From the NCBI GenBank assembly GCA_964517215.1, contig CAZFBR010000087.1:1-13000 (forward strand): a stretch of 13,000 bases of DNA. Direction: 5' to 3'. The notes beneath the pieces were generated by a model. It was not told where the DNA came from. It searched no databases and worked only from the letters and a program-made list of their open reading frames with translations. Position 1 is the stretch's first letter; each line of letters opens with the position of its first letter. Source of the DNA: CAZFBR01 sp035353495 [NCBI: uncultured bacterium] (GTDB taxonomy: Bacteria; DAOPZR01). The position numbers were made by a program, and so were the translations under genes. Shown here in pieces: positions 1 to 7,370 of this stretch.

Positions 1-110
1 CAACTATGAAACCGCAGGATGACACTTAACAAAACGTTGCGCGGTCTGCCGGCAAACCTGCCCTGCCCCACACGTTCACATTGAATACTCCTGTGCAGAC
101 CACCGTCGAC

Positions 111-139
111 TTGAGATCAACAACATCTATCCTTATATT
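111..139 (+). promoter_or_regulatory. Possible sigma70-type promoter, plus strand
   Basis: TTGAGA (111-116) is followed after exactly 17 bases by TATATT (134-139), close to the TTGACA/TATAAT consensus. The surrounding DNA is AT-rich, where such matches arise by chance, and no convincing plus-strand gene follows. The first ATG downstream (144-146) opens a frame of only ten codons. The pair could serve an unseen small RNA, be a relic, or be coincidence. Confidence 0.25.
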
Positions 140-166
140 CAGTATGGGCCAGTTTACCCCAGACTA

Positions 167-409
167 TCATGATTGATATTCGTTTTCTCGGATGCATCCA
201 TACCAGTTATCTAGGTGAACGTCATCCCGTATCCAGTTCGCTGCATAACCCAAATAGCTTCTAGTCGACATCGTACCACTACCTACAATTGCCGCCAATG
301 CTTGAACGGAATTCCCGTCACTGCTCATTTGGTTGTTGTTTGTACCGGCAATCTCATAGTCACCGCGTTTTTTCCACCCATGAGGCCAGGATTGAAAGTT
401 GTCCCATAA
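167..409 (-). pseudogene. Possible C-terminal remnant of an unrecognised protein
   Basis: A minus-strand frame stays open for about 80 codons to a TGA at 167-169. It begins just beyond the stop of the ATPase fragment and reads further upstream only by overlapping that fragment in another frame. Its translation looks protein-like: a tryptophan-rich start (LWDNFQSWPHGWKKRGDYE), then a Gly/Ser/Asn-rich middle and an ending NWYGCIRENEYQS. The only internal ATG is at 326-328, which would leave 53 residues, and no good ribosome site was noted. I do not recognise the family. It could be the 3' end of a gene whose front was lost, in keeping with the truncated gene beside it, or a chance open frame. 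Confidence 0.2.
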
Positions 410-423
410 CGGGCCGGCGATGG

Positions 424-1239
424 TCAGGGCAGGGAAGCAAGCCAGCGATGCGCGGTAACCGTCAGTATGGTATCGGCACCGTTTCGATGAATCTTCTTGA
501 TGCCTTCCGTTTTGACCAGCTGAACTGCCGGAATATGCAGCTGCTGCTGGAAGGCAATCAGGCTGGCGCCGGGGGTTTCGTCAGAAAGTTTTGTTTCCAC
601 CAGAAGCATCGGCCGGTTTCCCCAGGTGATAAGAAAATCCACTTTCTGCTTTTCCTTGTTTCTCAGATAATGCAGGCCGAACGTGCCCCAGCCATGATCG
701 TTCCAGGTTTCGACCGCCCGCAGCAATTCCAGGGCGACCAGGTTTTCAAAGCGCGCGCCGGCGTCGTCAATGACGGGATAATTGAACAGGTAGATCTTCT
801 TCTCTTTCAGGATGCTCCGGGAAATCTTGGCGGTACATGGCAACAGGCGAAAGGTCAGATAGAAAGCGTCGAACAGCAGCAGCCAGCTCTTGACCGTATC
901 GAACGCGACCTGCAGATCGCCAGCCAGGTTGTTCATGGACAGCTGGCTCGCCACCTTCCCCGGCACCAGCGCGAACAGGGTTTCCACGAGGTCGAGGTTG
1001 CGAATATCGGCGACCATGCGCAAATCGTCGCGAACTATCTGCTGGCCATATGCCGCTGACCAGGTCGACCAGAAATACTTCCTGCCCTTGGTGAACGGTT
1101 CAGGAAAGCCGCTCAATTCCCAGAGCGCCTTGAATGCCTCCGCAGTCGCCCCGGCCGGCGTTTCGGCATGACCCTCCATCTGAAGTATTGCTGCCGGGGT
1201 CACGCCCGTCAATTCGTCAGCACGATATGGGGTCCTGAC
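424..1239 (-). pseudogene. DUF4143-type AAA ATPase, C-terminal fragment (N-terminal ATPase domain missing)
   Basis: The translation matches the C-terminal part of the widespread ATP-binding proteins that pair an AAA domain with DUF4143. From the TTG at 1212 as residue 1 (262 residues) I see the family stretch LSGFPEPF (33-40), the RDDLRMVADIRNLDLVE region (61-77), the winged-helix-like NLAGDLQVAFDTVKSW part (95-110), ARFENLVALELL (153-164) and LRNKEKQKVDFLITWG (183-198). VDFL and VETK (205-208) resemble the PD-(D/E)XK-like core seen at the end of these proteins. Walker A and B, normally in the first 150 or so residues, are absent. The frame stays readable upstream of 1212 up to the stop codon of the ankyrin gene (1240-1242), so the break lies close to 1228-1240. 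There is no ATG or ribosome site at the front. The stop is TGA at 424-426. I read it as a decayed remnant. A product translated from the TTG is possible but could not bind ATP in the usual way. Confidence 0.75.
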
Positions 1240-3087
1240 TTATTCTGCACCCAGCGCAATCAGGCAGGCGGCAACCCGCTCCTGCTGATATTCCCGCGCT
1301 TTCTGCAATGGCGTTTGCGGCTGGAATGCGGTCGTCGCATTGACATCCGCACCATGCGCCGCGAGGATTCTGATCACTTCGATGCCACGCGTTTCGTCCT
1401 GATTTTCAAGGCGTACAATCATCCTCCTGATGCGGTTGAATTGAACCGGTTCCTGTATTGCCGTTTGCACGATCGTCCTGTGCGTGGCAGTATCGGCAGC
1501 AAGCGTTGCCCCACGTTCAAGCAGACGGTTGATGATCTGCGTATCTCGCCGTTCGACTGCCCGCCACAGCGGCGTTTCACCAAACCGGTCACGCGCATTC
1601 ACCCGGCTGCCATGCTCGAGCAGACAATCCACGGTTTCTATGGTCCCATACTTGGCAGCATAATGCAGGAGCGTTTTCCCATCATAGTCATACGTTACCT
1701 GCTCCACGTCGCCCGAACTGCGAATATTCCCGACCAATCGTGGCACATCACCATGCTCGATTGCCCAGCGCGGGTCATACCATTCTTGCCAGCAGCCGTA
1801 AATACCTTTCAGTAACCGGTACTGCCACATATCCCATCTTTGCTGATACGCTCCATACGACAGCAGCATGCACACGAAGCCAGCGTACCAAATTCTTCGT
1901 TTAATCACGACGCCAGTGTCACGGCTCAACCCGAATATCCCATAGCCACCGACGGCCACCGCAAGGATCACCGGCAGCGCCGGCAGCGCATACCAAAACC
2001 ATGGCGTATGCCAGGGCACATCCCATAACGCCACATAATACCACCAGACGAACCGGCACCACAGAAACGACGGGACCACAATGATACTGACAAAGACAAA
2101 GAGTGCCAGCGCGGTTGTCGTTGACAGCCAGCGCAGCAGCAGCGCGATGACCTTCGGCCGTTGCGATTGCTCGATTGCATCCAACCGTCGCTGCACCCGC
2201 ACCGTCATTGCCTGCATTCCTCGTCCAACTGTTATGATGCCGGCGAAAATCCTCCGCCGTTCGAGCCACACCACTGCCAGCAGCAACACCAGCGGCGCGT
2301 ATATGCCGCCCCATAAATATTCGTTCCACTCCAGATACAGGCTGCTGCGGTTATGGACGTCCCCATCAATGAATCCAAGCCAATGGTTCCAATAATAAAT
2401 GACTATGTCATTCGGAATTGTACTCGTGACGATATTGAGGGTTTCGTCATCAGTACTGACATACGGCAAATCAATTCGAACGCACCATTTGAATAAAATC
2501 AAGTGGGCAACAAGCGCGACTGCCGCCAGCACCACTTCCGCCACATCTCGTCGTGAATACTCCTTGGCACGCAATACTGCTGTCACTTTTGTGCAACCGG
2601 TTGCGATCAGCGCGTATACCAATGACAACACCCGCCAGATACGCACGACTGACCAACGCAGCGCCACCATCACTCGCGATCGTTCACAATAGGCGGCAAG
2701 CGCGAGCAAACAGAACGGCAGGATCACACCGACAACACCGTAATTGACGCTGAGAATGGTCCATCCTGCGACGGTATCCATTTCAAATAGTGAACTGCAG
2801 TCATACATAATAACCCGCCACACCGACATGCGGCCCGTGCCGCCGTCGTGTTGCCACATCGCCTGCCGCTCACGCACATACACACTGCCGTTAAGTAAAC
2901 CCTCGATGGCAAATTCTGCGTACCTGATGTCCGTTCCCGATTCGACATCAGCGGGGATATTCATATGCAGCGAACCAATAACCGGCAGACATATGTTTAT
3001 GTGCCATTTATAGCAGTACAAATGCAGTATGGCGGCGCATACTACAGCCATCACCGCCACCGCCCGGGCGAACCGCACGGATTTCAT
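1240..3087 (-). CDS. Multi-pass membrane protein with C-terminal ankyrin repeats
   Basis: A 615-residue protein whose role I do not recognise. Hydrophobic segments lie near residues 8-25, 115-133, 183-199, 261-277, 322-343, 362-383 and 396-412. After about residue 440 it becomes soluble and carries ankyrin repeats: DGKTLLHYAAKYGTIETVDC (from 469), FGETPLWRAVERRDTQIINR (from 502) and a degenerate pair at 567-614 (ILAAHGADVNA, TPLQKAREYQQERVAACLIA). Ankyrin repeats normally bind other proteins. Residues 12-35 and 185-208 are copies of one another (shared H, L, KW, I and LP), so the membrane part arose by duplication. The ATG (3085-3087) shares its A with the stop of the radical SAM gene. The frame is open far upstream, but that part is a shadow of the radical SAM gene. 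GC is much lower than in the genes before it (43% at 2401-2460), suggesting transfer or weak selection. The ankyrin assignment is firm; the function is unknown. Confidence 0.85.
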   Translation of the reverse strand: MKSVRFARAVAVMAVVCAAILHLYCYKWHINICLPVIGSLHMNIPADVESGTDIRYAEFAIEGLLNGSVYVRERQAMWQHDGGTGRMSVWRVIMYDCSSLFEMDTVAGWTILSVNYGVVGVILPFCLLALAAYCERSRVMVALRWSVVRIWRVLSLVYALIATGCTKVTAVLRAKEYSRRDVAEVVLAAVALVAHLILFKWCVRIDLPYVSTDDETLNIVTSTIPNDIVIYYWNHWLGFIDGDVHNRSSLYLEWNEYLWGGIYAPLVLLLAVVWLERRRIFAGIITVGRGMQAMTVRVQRRLDAIEQSQRPKVIALLLRWLSTTTALALFVFVSIIVVPSFLWCRFVWWYYVALWDVPWHTPWFWYALPALPVILAVAVGGYGIFGLSRDTGVVIKRRIWYAGFVCMLLSYGAYQQRWDMWQYRLLKGIYGCWQEWYDPRWAIEHGDVPRLVGNIRSSGDVEQVTYDYDGKTLLHYAAKYGTIETVDCLLEHGSRVNARDRFGETPLWRAVERRDTQIINRLLERGATLAADTATHRTIVQTAIQEPVQFNRIRRMIVRLENQDETRGIEVIRILAAHGADVNATTAFQPQTPLQKAREYQQERVAACLIALGAE

Positions 3088-3962
3088 CAGGCGGCCGGCA
3101 CCACGCCGGCGGCGCGGAGCGCAGCGTAGACGCGGTTCTTGTCGCAGCACCAGTCGGGCGCGAGGACGCGGTCGGGGGGACCGTCGCCGGTCAGGCGCAT
3201 AACCACCATGTCCGGCGGCAGCACGTCCAGCATGGCGCGCACCGTCGCCGCATAGCCGGCCAGCGTCAGCGGCTGATACTCGCCCGCGCGCCACCATTGC
3301 GCCAGCAGCGTATCGCGCAGCACATAGAGCGAATGGATCTTGATCCCCGCCACGCCCAGCGCAGCGCAATGCCGGGCGGTGGCAACCGCCTCGTCTGCTC
3401 CTTCGCCCGGCAGTCCGGCAATCACATGCGCGGCGACGGGGATATTCGCCGCCCGCGCACGCGCGACTGCGCGGTCGAAATCGGCAACGGTATGCCCGCG
3501 GCGGATGCGGGTCAGCGTCGCATCGCTGGCGGACTGCAGCCCCAGTTCCAGCCAGACCAGGCGTTCGCGCGCCAATGCGGCCAGCTCCTGCAGCACCGCG
3601 TCCGGCAGCGCATCGGGGCGCGTGGCCACGAAAAGCCCCGCCACCCGCGGATGCGCCACCGCGGCGCGCAGCGCGGCAATCACCGTCGCCGGATCGCCAT
3701 GCGTCGTCGTGAACGGCTGGAAGTAGGCAAGCGCGCGCACGTCCGGCTTCAGGCGTGCAATCCCCTGCGCCAGCTGCTCGGCAACCGGCAGATGCGCTGG
3801 CAGACCGGGCGCGCCGCTGCCGACGGCATCGCAATAGACGCAGCCGTTGCCGGCAGCATCGCGATTCGGGCAGGTCGTTGCCAGCGCCAGCGGCACACGC
3901 CGCGCTTCACACCCCAAAGTTTCCCGCAGATAGTGTTTGAATGAACGGTAGGGAACGGTCAT
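3087..3962 (-). CDS. TIGR01212/YhcC-type radical SAM protein
   Basis: A 291-residue protein of the TIGR01212 family (E. coli YhcC, Bacillus YtqA), radical SAM enzymes whose substrate is still unclear; the family resembles the Elp3 radical SAM domain. The opening FKHYLRETLG is followed by the cluster-binding cysteines TTCPNRDAAGNGCVYC (C31, C41, C44). The C-x9-C-x2-C spacing is slightly shorter than I remember for relatives, which have a few more residues after CPNRD. Further family signatures are AYFQPFTTTHGD, LFVATRPDALPD, WLELGLQSASDATLTRI.RGH, HVIAGLPGE, GIKIHSLYVLRDT and VVMRLTGDGPPD. The end, DWCCDKNRVYAAL, also fits. The ATG at 3960-3962 overlaps the previous stop as ATGA. An upstream frame extension to 4007 would only overlap the previous gene. 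No strong ribosome site is visible, so translation is probably coupled to the gene before it. Confidence 0.92.
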   Translation of the reverse strand: MTVPYRSFKHYLRETLGCEARRVPLALATTCPNRDAAGNGCVYCDAVGSGAPGLPAHLPVAEQLAQGIARLKPDVRALAYFQPFTTTHGDPATVIAALRAAVAHPRVAGLFVATRPDALPDAVLQELAALARERLVWLELGLQSASDATLTRIRRGHTVADFDRAVARARAANIPVAAHVIAGLPGEGADEAVATARHCAALGVAGIKIHSLYVLRDTLLAQWWRAGEYQPLTLAGYAATVRAMLDVLPPDMVVMRLTGDGPPDRVLAPDWCCDKNRVYAALRAAGVVPAA

Positions 3963-4549
3963 CGCGCGGCGAATTTCGCCCGCAGCCAGGCACGCAGCAG
4001 CGGCCACTCCGCGCCCGCAGCGGCACAGTCAACGAACGCGCAGGGGATGAGGTCGTCAACAATCGGCTGCTCCACCGCGCCCGGGCAGTTGACGATGGTC
4101 AGGTCGACACTGTCGCGCACCTCGCGCGACGCCTCGTCCCACTCCTCCCCGATCGCCCCGCTCACCATGACCGTCAGCGCCGGGTGCAGTTCGGGGCAGG
4201 CGAGATTCGCCATCACCAGCGCGCCGGGCAGCTCGGCCAGGGCGCGCTGCGCGTTCTGCAGCGCGACGATCAGGTACCTGCCCTGCGCCCGCACCCGCAG
4301 CACCCTGGCTGCACCCGCGGCATAATAGCCGGCATACTCCGCGCCGGCCGCCAGCAGCACCGCACGATCGTTGGTAATCTCCCAGCGCCCGTCCGCCGGC
4401 ATGGTCTCCGGACGGTCGGGATCGGCCAGCAGCACGGTCAGGACGCCCCAGCCCGGCAGCAGGCGGAGCAGCATGACCGCCGCCGCCGCCATCCCGGCAC
4501 CCGGCCGGCTCTCGCGCAGGTGGATGAACGCCGTGCGGCTACCGGCCAT
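3959..4549 (-). CDS. Hypothetical protein, 196 residues
   Basis: I do not recognise this family. The protein is alanine-rich, with alternating hydrophobic stretches (MLLRLLPGWGVLTVLLA at 26-42, GRYLIVALQ at 90-98, LVMANLACPELHPALTVMVS at 111-130) that look like beta strands and helices of a soluble alpha/beta domain rather than membrane spans. Cysteines sit at 118, 155, 170 and 175. The ITNDRAVLLAAG stretch recalls ComB-like phosphatases only faintly, and I do not claim that. The ATG at 4547-4549 is preceded by GAGGA (4559-4563, nine-base spacer), which overlaps the stop of the gene before it, and the stop overlaps the radical SAM start as ATGA. It is therefore a middle gene of the operon. 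The gene call rests on open frame, ribosome site and tight packing. Confidence 0.8.
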   Translation of the reverse strand: MAGSRTAFIHLRESRPGAGMAAAAVMLLRLLPGWGVLTVLLADPDRPETMPADGRWEITNDRAVLLAAGAEYAGYYAAGAARVLRVRAQGRYLIVALQNAQRALAELPGALVMANLACPELHPALTVMVSGAIGEEWDEASREVRDSVDLTIVNCPGAVEQPIVDDLIPCAFVDCAAAGAEWPLLRAWLRAKFAAR

Positions 4550-4561
4550 CGCGTCCCGTCC

Positions 4562-5272
4562 TCATGCCGGCGTATCACCCTGCTCGCCGCGGCACAGCCG
4601 CCATGCGTCAAAGCCCTTCCCCGTCGCCGTCAGTTCGACCTGATAATCGGCATACACGGCGAGCAAGGCATTGGCCAGCGCGGTCAGGTGCCGGACATCG
4701 GCCGCCGTCGGCGTGGCCAGGAAGGCGAGGGTGTAATCGCGCAGGGAGCACGCCTGCGGCGCCAGCGGCATGGTCGGCGCATTGTGTTTCTTGTAGGCGG
4801 CCAGCGCCAGGGCGAGCAGCACCAGCTGCTGTTCGCTCATCGCCGCCGCGCCCTGCGTTTCCGTCGCCTTCTTCAGCGCATCCACGACATGCGCATTGTA
4901 GCGGCGCTGCGCGTCGGGGCAGAGCGTCATCATCACCGCGATGGTGAACCATCCGCCCGCCGCCAGCAGGAAGGGCGTCAGCTGCGCGCGCTCGATATCG
5001 GTGGCATTGGTCAGCCAGGCGGCGGCGAAAAGCGGGTGACTGCTCTCCGCCAGCTGCGCGCGCACCAGGGCATGCAGCATTTCGAGGTCATACCAGGGTG
5101 ACTGCTTCAGGCGCTGCGGGCTGCGCACCACCACATGCTGCCGCGCTTCCGGATCGGACATGACCATGGCCGCCTGCTCGCCCGGGTCCATGCTGATCTT
5201 GTCCAGCACCGGCCAGCGCAGCTGCGCCCGCCATTCCCGCGCCAGCGCCTGCAGCCGGTTCCTGACGACCAT
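4562..5272 (-). CDS. Hypothetical protein, 236 residues
   Basis: Unrecognised. It is mostly helical by appearance, with a long hydrophobic stretch at 150-160 (LVLLALALAAY) and another at 98-117 (LTPFLLAAGGWFTIAVMMTL) that could be buried helices or weak membrane spans. The segment YDLEMLHALVRAQLAESSHP (61-80) has the look of a zincin helix, but the HExxH motif is not there (HALVR instead), so no protease function can be claimed. No signal peptide is seen. The start chosen is the ATG at 5270-5272, one base after the lipoprotein stop (TGACATG). The frame is open to 5686, but that part only reads the lipoprotein gene in the wrong frame and is rich in Arg and Ser, as such shadows are. There is no ribosome site of its own, so coupled translation is likely. 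Confidence 0.78.
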   Translation of the reverse strand: MVVRNRLQALAREWRAQLRWPVLDKISMDPGEQAAMVMSDPEARQHVVVRSPQRLKQSPWYDLEMLHALVRAQLAESSHPLFAAAWLTNATDIERAQLTPFLLAAGGWFTIAVMMTLCPDAQRRYNAHVVDALKKATETQGAAAMSEQQLVLLALALAAYKKHNAPTMPLAPQACSLRDYTLAFLATPTAADVRHLTALANALLAVYADYQVELTATGKGFDAWRLCRGEQGDTPA

Positions 5273-5273
5273 G

Positions 5274-5837
5274 TCAGATGGTCGGCTGGTCGTGCACAAT
5301 CCCGGCCAGCCGCCAGACCCCGTTGTCGCGCATGAAGACCAGCCGCAAGCTCGACCAGTCGCTCCCCGACCCCGGAAAATGATACTCCACCACCCGCGAC
5401 CCGGGATAATACGCGCGGGTATTGTCGATGGTGTTGCCCATGCCCAGGCGCGTGTCCATCCCCTGCTGCGGCGCCTGCTGATAATCACGGTCGTAGATGT
5501 ACCGCTGATAGTAGGTCTGGAACCCGAACTGCAGCTTCTCGTCGCTGGCGTAGTCCGTGCCCCACTCGTAGATCGTCGAGTCGAGCCGCAGCCGGCGCAC
5601 CTGCTCGCGGGTGAATTTCCGGTCGGCGTCGGTGACATATCCGTACGGGGTGAAGCGCAGCCCCTGCGCATGCACATACTCGGCAAGCCGCGGCCAATCC
5701 TGCCATTTGAGCGCCTGGAGCACCTGCTCCGCCGGCGGCCGCTCCGACGGGGTCGGGGTCGCGCGCGTGGTCTGCGGATCGGAGGCGCACCCGGCCAGCA
5801 GCAGCATCAGCAGCACGCCCGCCAATATGCATTTCAT
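5274..5837 (-). CDS. Predicted lipoprotein of an uncharacterised conserved family
   Basis: A 187-residue exported protein. The hydrophobic leader ends in the lipobox LAGC with the lipidated cysteine at 17. Residue 18 is Ala, not Asp, so outer-membrane sorting is expected if the cell has two membranes. After a short Thr/Pro-rich linker (20-36) comes a folded domain with RFTPYGYV (61-68), YEWGTDYASDEKLQFGFQTY (90-109), RYIYDRDY (112-119), GNTIDNTRAYYPGSRVVEYH (134-153) and a close WRLAGIVHDQPTI. I recall this pattern from uncharacterised secreted or lipid-anchored proteins of several phyla (relatives read RFSPY, YYFPG, GIIHDQWTI), but no function is known to me. The ATG (5835-5837) has GAGGA ten bases upstream (5848-5852) and lies seven bases after the DUF456 stop. 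Confidence 0.88.
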   Translation of the reverse strand: MKCILAGVLLMLLLAGCASDPQTTRATPTPSERPPAEQVLQALKWQDWPRLAEYVHAQGLRFTPYGYVTDADRKFTREQVRRLRLDSTIYEWGTDYASDEKLQFGFQTYYQRYIYDRDYQQAPQQGMDTRLGMGNTIDNTRAYYPGSRVVEYHFPGSGSDWSSLRLVFMRDNGVWRLAGIVHDQPTI

Positions 5838-5844
5838 CAGAACA

Positions 5845-6354
5845 TCATCCTCGCAGCAATGCCGGCACCGTTGCCAGCAGGAAATAGAGGATCATGACCA
5901 CGGCAATAATGCTCTTGGCGATGATCCCGCCGATCTTGCCCACCGCAATCCCCGCCGCCCCCTTGCAGGCCCGGCCCCAGTTCCTGTGCTCCTGATACTC
6001 GCCCAGCAGGCCGCCCGCCAGCAGCCCGATGAAGATCAGCAGCGGCATCAGCAGGAGCAGTGCAGGGATCATGGCCAGCAGCATCCCCGCCACCGCCCAG
6101 CGCATCCCGCGCGGCGAAACCCCGAACGCCTTCGCCCCCGCCAGCCCGCCGAGAAATTCCAGCACTTCCGCCAGTCCCGCCAACAGGAACAGGAACAGCA
6201 GATGCCACCAGGCCAGCGACCAGCCGGTATACCACGCGTAGCCCAGCGCCGCCAGCCAGATCAGCACCGAGCCGGGCGAGCCGACGAGGTTCAGCACCAG
6301 CCCGACCAGCATCACCGCCAGGGTCACCAGCAGCGCCACTACCGGCAGATTCAT
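5845..6354 (-). CDS. DUF456 family membrane protein
   Basis: A 169-residue inner-membrane protein matching DUF456 (PF04306), whose function is unknown. Recognisable parts are the first span with LVGLVLNLVGSPGSVLIWLA (16-35), the ALGYAWYTGWS region, LAGLAEVLEFLGGLAGAKAF (58-77) and the glycine-rich later helices with GLLAGGLLGEYQEH, followed by KGAAGIAVGKIGGIIAKSII, typical of the family's Gly-zipper-like end. Four to five membrane helices are likely. The ATG (6352-6354) overlaps the deacetylase stop as ATGA and has a good ribosome site, GGAGGG, six bases upstream (6361-6366). Confidence 0.9.
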   Translation of the reverse strand: MNLPVVALLVTLAVMLVGLVLNLVGSPGSVLIWLAALGYAWYTGWSLAWWHLLFLFLLAGLAEVLEFLGGLAGAKAFGVSPRGMRWAVAGMLLAMIPALLLLMPLLIFIGLLAGGLLGEYQEHRNWGRACKGAAGIAVGKIGGIIAKSIIAVVMILYFLLATVPALLRG

Positions 6355-7370
6355 TGCCCGCCCTCCGCCAGCATTCCTTCCACCGTGCGCCGCGCCAGCG
6401 CACCGATCGTGGCGACGTTATACCCGCCCTCCTGCACGACCAGCAGCGGCAGCTGCAGGCGCGCCAGCCGGCGGCCGATCGCGGCATAGGCCTTGTCCGA
6501 CAAATCCAGCCCTCCCACCGGGTCGTCGCGATGCGCGTCAAATCCCAGCGAAACGAGCAGCCATGCCGGCGCGAATGCGCGCACCGCCGCCAGCGTTTCA
6601 TCGAGTGCGGCGAGGTAATCCTCGTCGTCCGTCGTCCGCGGCAGCGGCACATTGCGCGTCAGGCCGGCCCCCGCGCCGCGCCCGGTCTCAGCGGCAAACC
6701 CGCTGAAAAAGGGGTAGGCCACCCGCGGTTCCGCATGCAGCGAGCAGTAGAGCACGTCACCCCGCTCGTAGAACACCGCTTGCGTGCCGTTGCCGTGGTG
6801 GTAGTCGAGATCGACGATCGCCACCGTCCCGCGCGCGGCCAGCAGTTCCGCCGCCACCGCCGCATTGTTGCAGTAGCAATAACCGCCGTAGCGCGCCCGC
6901 TCCGCATGATGCCCCGGGGGGCGGCAGAGCGCATAGGCCTGTCGTTCGCCCGCGAGCAGCAGTTTCGCACCGGTCGCCGCCGCCATGGCCGACTGCACCG
7001 CCGCCGCATACGTCGCCTGCCCGATGGGGGTGGTCACATCCATGGCATACTGCGCCAGGCAGTCGATCCGCTCCGTGGCGGGGAGTGCCGCCGTCCCGGG
7101 GATGACGTACGGCGCGCGATAATCCTCATCACCCTCCGCCAGTTCACTCACCCGCTCGAGATAATCAAGATAGTCGCGGTCGTGCACCCTCGTGAGCATG
7201 GCCATATCCGTATCGTCGGGCGGCACGAATTCAACCCCGCGCAGCGGGCGCAGCGCCGTTTCGATTGCCGTGATGCGCTCGGGCACTTCGCGATACGGCA
7301 CACAGCGCTGGCGAAAGCATTCGCGGTCGGGGCGGTGCAGTTCGTGGCCGGGGTTGGTGATGATCTTCAT
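6351..7370 (-). CDS. Histone deacetylase / acetylpolyamine amidohydrolase family enzyme
   Basis: A 339-residue zinc hydrolase of the arginase-deacetylase fold, expected to remove acetyl groups from amines (acetylpolyamines, acetyl-lysine or similar). All key residues are visible: the His dyad in RPPGHHAE (H154, H155), zinc ligands in DLDYHHGNG (D189, H191) and GFDAHRDDP (D278), and the transition-state tyrosine in QEGGYN (Y317). HGNGTQAVFYERGDVLYCSL followed by PRVAYPFFSG (216-224 or so) is most like acetylpolyamine amidohydrolases and bacterial HDAC-like proteins. No signal peptide, so cytoplasmic. The ATG at 7368-7370 overlaps the GT2 stop as ATGA, with GGGAG ten bases upstream. An upstream frame extension to 7562 is a shadow of the GT2 gene. 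Family and catalysis are secure; the substrate is not. An acetylated sugar amine from the neighbouring glycosyltransferases is conceivable but unproven. Confidence 0.94.
   Translation of the reverse strand: MKIITNPGHELHRPDRECFRQRCVPYREVPERITAIETALRPLRGVEFVPPDDTDMAMLTRVHDRDYLDYLERVSELAEGDEDYRAPYVIPGTAALPATERIDCLAQYAMDVTTPIGQATYAAAVQSAMAAATGAKLLLAGERQAYALCRPPGHHAERARYGGYCYCNNAAVAAELLAARGTVAIVDLDYHHGNGTQAVFYERGDVLYCSLHAEPRVAYPFFSGFAAETGRGAGAGLTRNVPLPRTTDDEDYLAALDETLAAVRAFAPAWLLVSLGFDAHRDDPVGGLDLSDKAYAAIGRRLARLQLPLLVVQEGGYNVATIGALARRTVEGMLAEGGQ

Larger units (their letters stand above)
1..423. other. Low-GC stretch without a convincing gene
   Basis: This stretch follows the truncated ATPase fragment and is clearly poorer in GC than the main operon (37% by hand count at 121-180). 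It holds no recognisable gene, no RNA gene that I can see and no clear terminator. Two weak items inside it are listed separately: a minus-strand open frame (167-409) and a plus-strand promoter-like pair (111-139). A short plus-strand frame at 215-409 gives a protein with no recognisable motif. The most likely reading is decayed or intergenic DNA at the end of an operon. Confidence 0.5.

Noticed and set aside
61-71. Possible direct-repeat or CRISPR-like patterns in the left end
   Set aside because: No repeated unit with regular spacing was found.
289-1059. Plus-strand open frame of 256 codons
   Set aside because: It is antisense to the DUF4143 fragment, which has clear family motifs; the plus-strand translation shows none.
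1222-1246. A repeat-element scar between the ankyrin gene and the ATPase fragment
   Set aside because: The sequence GGGGTCCTGACTTATTCTGC looks like known repeat edges, but no second copy exists in the window and no clear palindrome forms, so it is mentioned only as a possibility.
3088-3834. Upstream extension of the ankyrin protein frame to an 864-residue protein
   Set aside because: This part reads the radical SAM gene in another frame; it is Arg/Ala-rich without motifs, and the ATG at 3087 couples exactly to the radical SAM stop.
5273-5686. N-terminal extension of the 236-residue protein to 374 residues
   Set aside because: It is the lipoprotein gene in the wrong frame, rich in Arg, Ser and Thr; the lipobox protein is the real gene there.
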